Assembly: GCA_017848075.1 (NCBI GenBank)
Contig: JAGALG010000210.1
Coordinates: forward strand, 1-10,527
DNA length: 10,527 nt
Direction: 5' to 3'
Source: Oscillospiraceae bacterium
GTDB taxonomy: Bacteria > Bacillota > Clostridia > Oscillospirales > Ruminococcaceae
Shown: positions 9,692 to 10,527 of the stretch, piece by piece
Position numbering within the stretch: position 1 is the first letter of the stretch
How the letters are laid out: every line of letters starts with the position of its first letter
The notes under the pieces: model-generated
What the model saw: the letters and a program-made list of their open reading frames with translations, nothing else
Database searches by the model: none
What the model was told of the DNA's origin: nothing
Program-made: the position numbers and the translations under genes

Positions 9692-10527
9692 ATGTATAAA
9701 AAGGATATCCACAAAGTATGGCTGGCGACCGGAGAGCATCCTGTGTATCTGGAACCATCCATGTGCAATCGACATGGCTTGATCGCCGGTGCGACCGGTA
9801 CCGGTAAGACGGTTACCTTAAAGGTGATCGCTGAGTCCTTCAGTGATATGGGTGTTCCGGTTTTCCTGGCTGATATCAAGGGCGACCTGAGCGGTATGTG
9901 TCAGCCCGGCAAGGAAAATAAGCATATTCGTCGCAGCATTGACACCATGGGTTTGGGTGACTTCCAATATACAGCTTATCCGGTACAGTTCTGGGATGTA
10001 TATGGCAAACAGGGGCTTCCAGTTCGTACGACGATTTCTGAAATGGGCCCGGATTTGCTGTCCCGTCTTTTGGGCTTGAATGACACACAGAGCGGTATTT
10101 TGAATATCGTGTTCCGTATTGCTGATGAGCAGGGTCTGCTTCTGCTGGATCTGAAGGATCTGCGCAGTATGGTGCAGTATGTAGGTGACAACGCCAAAGA
10201 GTACAAATTGACCTATGGCAACATCTCTCCTCAGTCTGTGGGTGCGATTCAGAGAGCATTGCTCCGCCTGGAAGATGAGGGAGGAAATATTTTCTTTGGA
10301 GAACCTGCCCTTGAACTGTCAGACTGGATGGAATGGGATGAGGATGGACGCGGCAAAATGAATATCCTGGAATGTCAGGAGCTGTTCCAGCATCCGCTGC
10401 TGTACGGCACCTTCCTGCTTTGGATGCTGTCAGAGCTGTACGAGATGCTGCCGGAAGCCGGCGATCTGGAAAAACCAAAGATGGCTTTCTTCTTTGACGA
10501 GGCTCACCTGCTGTTCAAAGATGCACC
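9692..10527 (+). CDS. HerA-like ATPase, YjgR/DUF853 family, 3' end outside window
   Basis: The first 278 codons are present; the family is usually around 500 residues. Visible motifs are the Walker A block LIAGATGTGKT (30-40), the FLADIKGDLSGM strand (58-69) and the Walker B block MAFFFDEAHLLF (264-275). The order and wording match the DUF853/YjgR group of HerA-FtsK type ATPases, proteins with no established role that are related to DNA-translocating and conjugative motors. Family-specific stretches such as LLSRLLGLNDTQSGILNIVF (122-141) and YGTFLLWMLSELYE (238-251) are also seen. The arginine finger and C-terminal part lie outside the window. GGGAGGGA stands 6 nt before the ATG at 9692. No companion gene (NurA, SIR2 or similar) is visible upstream, which argues against a HerA defence system on that side. 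Confidence 0.92.
   Translation, partial: MYKKDIHKVWLATGEHPVYLEPSMCNRHGLIAGATGTGKTVTLKVIAESFSDMGVPVFLADIKGDLSGMCQPGKENKHIRRSIDTMGLGDFQYTAYPVQFWDVYGKQGLPVRTTISEMGPDLLSRLLGLNDTQSGILNIVFRIADEQGLLLLDLKDLRSMVQYVGDNAKEYKLTYGNISPQSVGAIQRALLRLEDEGGNIFFGEPALELSDWMEWDEDGRGKMNILECQELFQHPLLYGTFLLWMLSELYEMLPEAGDLEKPKMAFFFDEAHLLFKDA

Noticed and set aside
9692..10527. HerA-based phage defence operon
   Set aside because: The sequence fits the housekeeping-like YjgR/DUF853 group and no nuclease or SIR2 gene lies upstream; the downstream side is not visible.
1..10527. CRISPR array, insertion sequence or integrase
   Set aside because: No regularly spaced repeats, terminal inverted repeats, transposase or recombinase motifs were seen.

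Overview
The window looks like a core chromosomal segment of a low-to-mid GC, strictly anaerobic Gram-positive of class Clostridia, probably Oscillospiraceae/Ruminococcaceae-like (inference). The support is strong AGGAGG ribosome sites, tight TTGACA/TATAAT-type promoters, U-tailed hairpin terminators, a desulfoferrodoxin next to a flavoprotein-rubredoxin fusion, and small families I associate with gut clostridia. There is no transposase, integrase, CRISPR array or rRNA.

Layout, left to right. (1) 1-2400: the N-terminal third of an S9 prolyl-oligopeptidase-like enzyme (-), a four-CxxC zinc-ribbon protein (-), a divergent PlsC-type acyltransferase (+), and a small DtxR/MntR-like regulator (-) that shares a bidirectional terminator with plsC and has a long leader with a strong hairpin. 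(2) 2600-4150: msrA (+) closely followed by a membrane-anchored small protein, facing a lipoprotein gene (-) across a second bidirectional terminator. (3) 4259-6577, all minus: three small Gln/Pro/Ala/Met-rich proteins (6577 down to 5457, two of them coupled by an ATGA overlap), a terminator, then a PRK06851-like P-loop ATPase. (4) 6690-8562, plus: a 60-residue Cys protein with a YfcE-type phosphoesterase, then a superoxide reductase (dfx) with a high-molecular-weight rubredoxin (hrb). (5) 8630-10527, plus: a coiled-coil protein, tRNA-Pro(GGG) with its own promoter and terminator, an inverted T-arm fragment, a Lar-like zinc ribbon, and the first 278 codons of a HerA/YjgR-type ATPase.

How the genes may work together. 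dfx-hrb is a coherent oxidative-stress operon: Dfx reduces superoxide and the flavin-rubredoxin protein could feed it electrons; a PerR-box-like site lies in its leader. msrA repairs oxidised methionine and fits the same theme. The least explained part is the 4259-6577 block. Two of its small proteins have helices resembling STI1/ubiquilin-type DP motifs, the third ends in a very hydrophobic C-terminus, and the neighbouring ATPase has one intact and one degenerate P-loop domain. It is the best candidate here for an undescribed system, though the linkage is inference.
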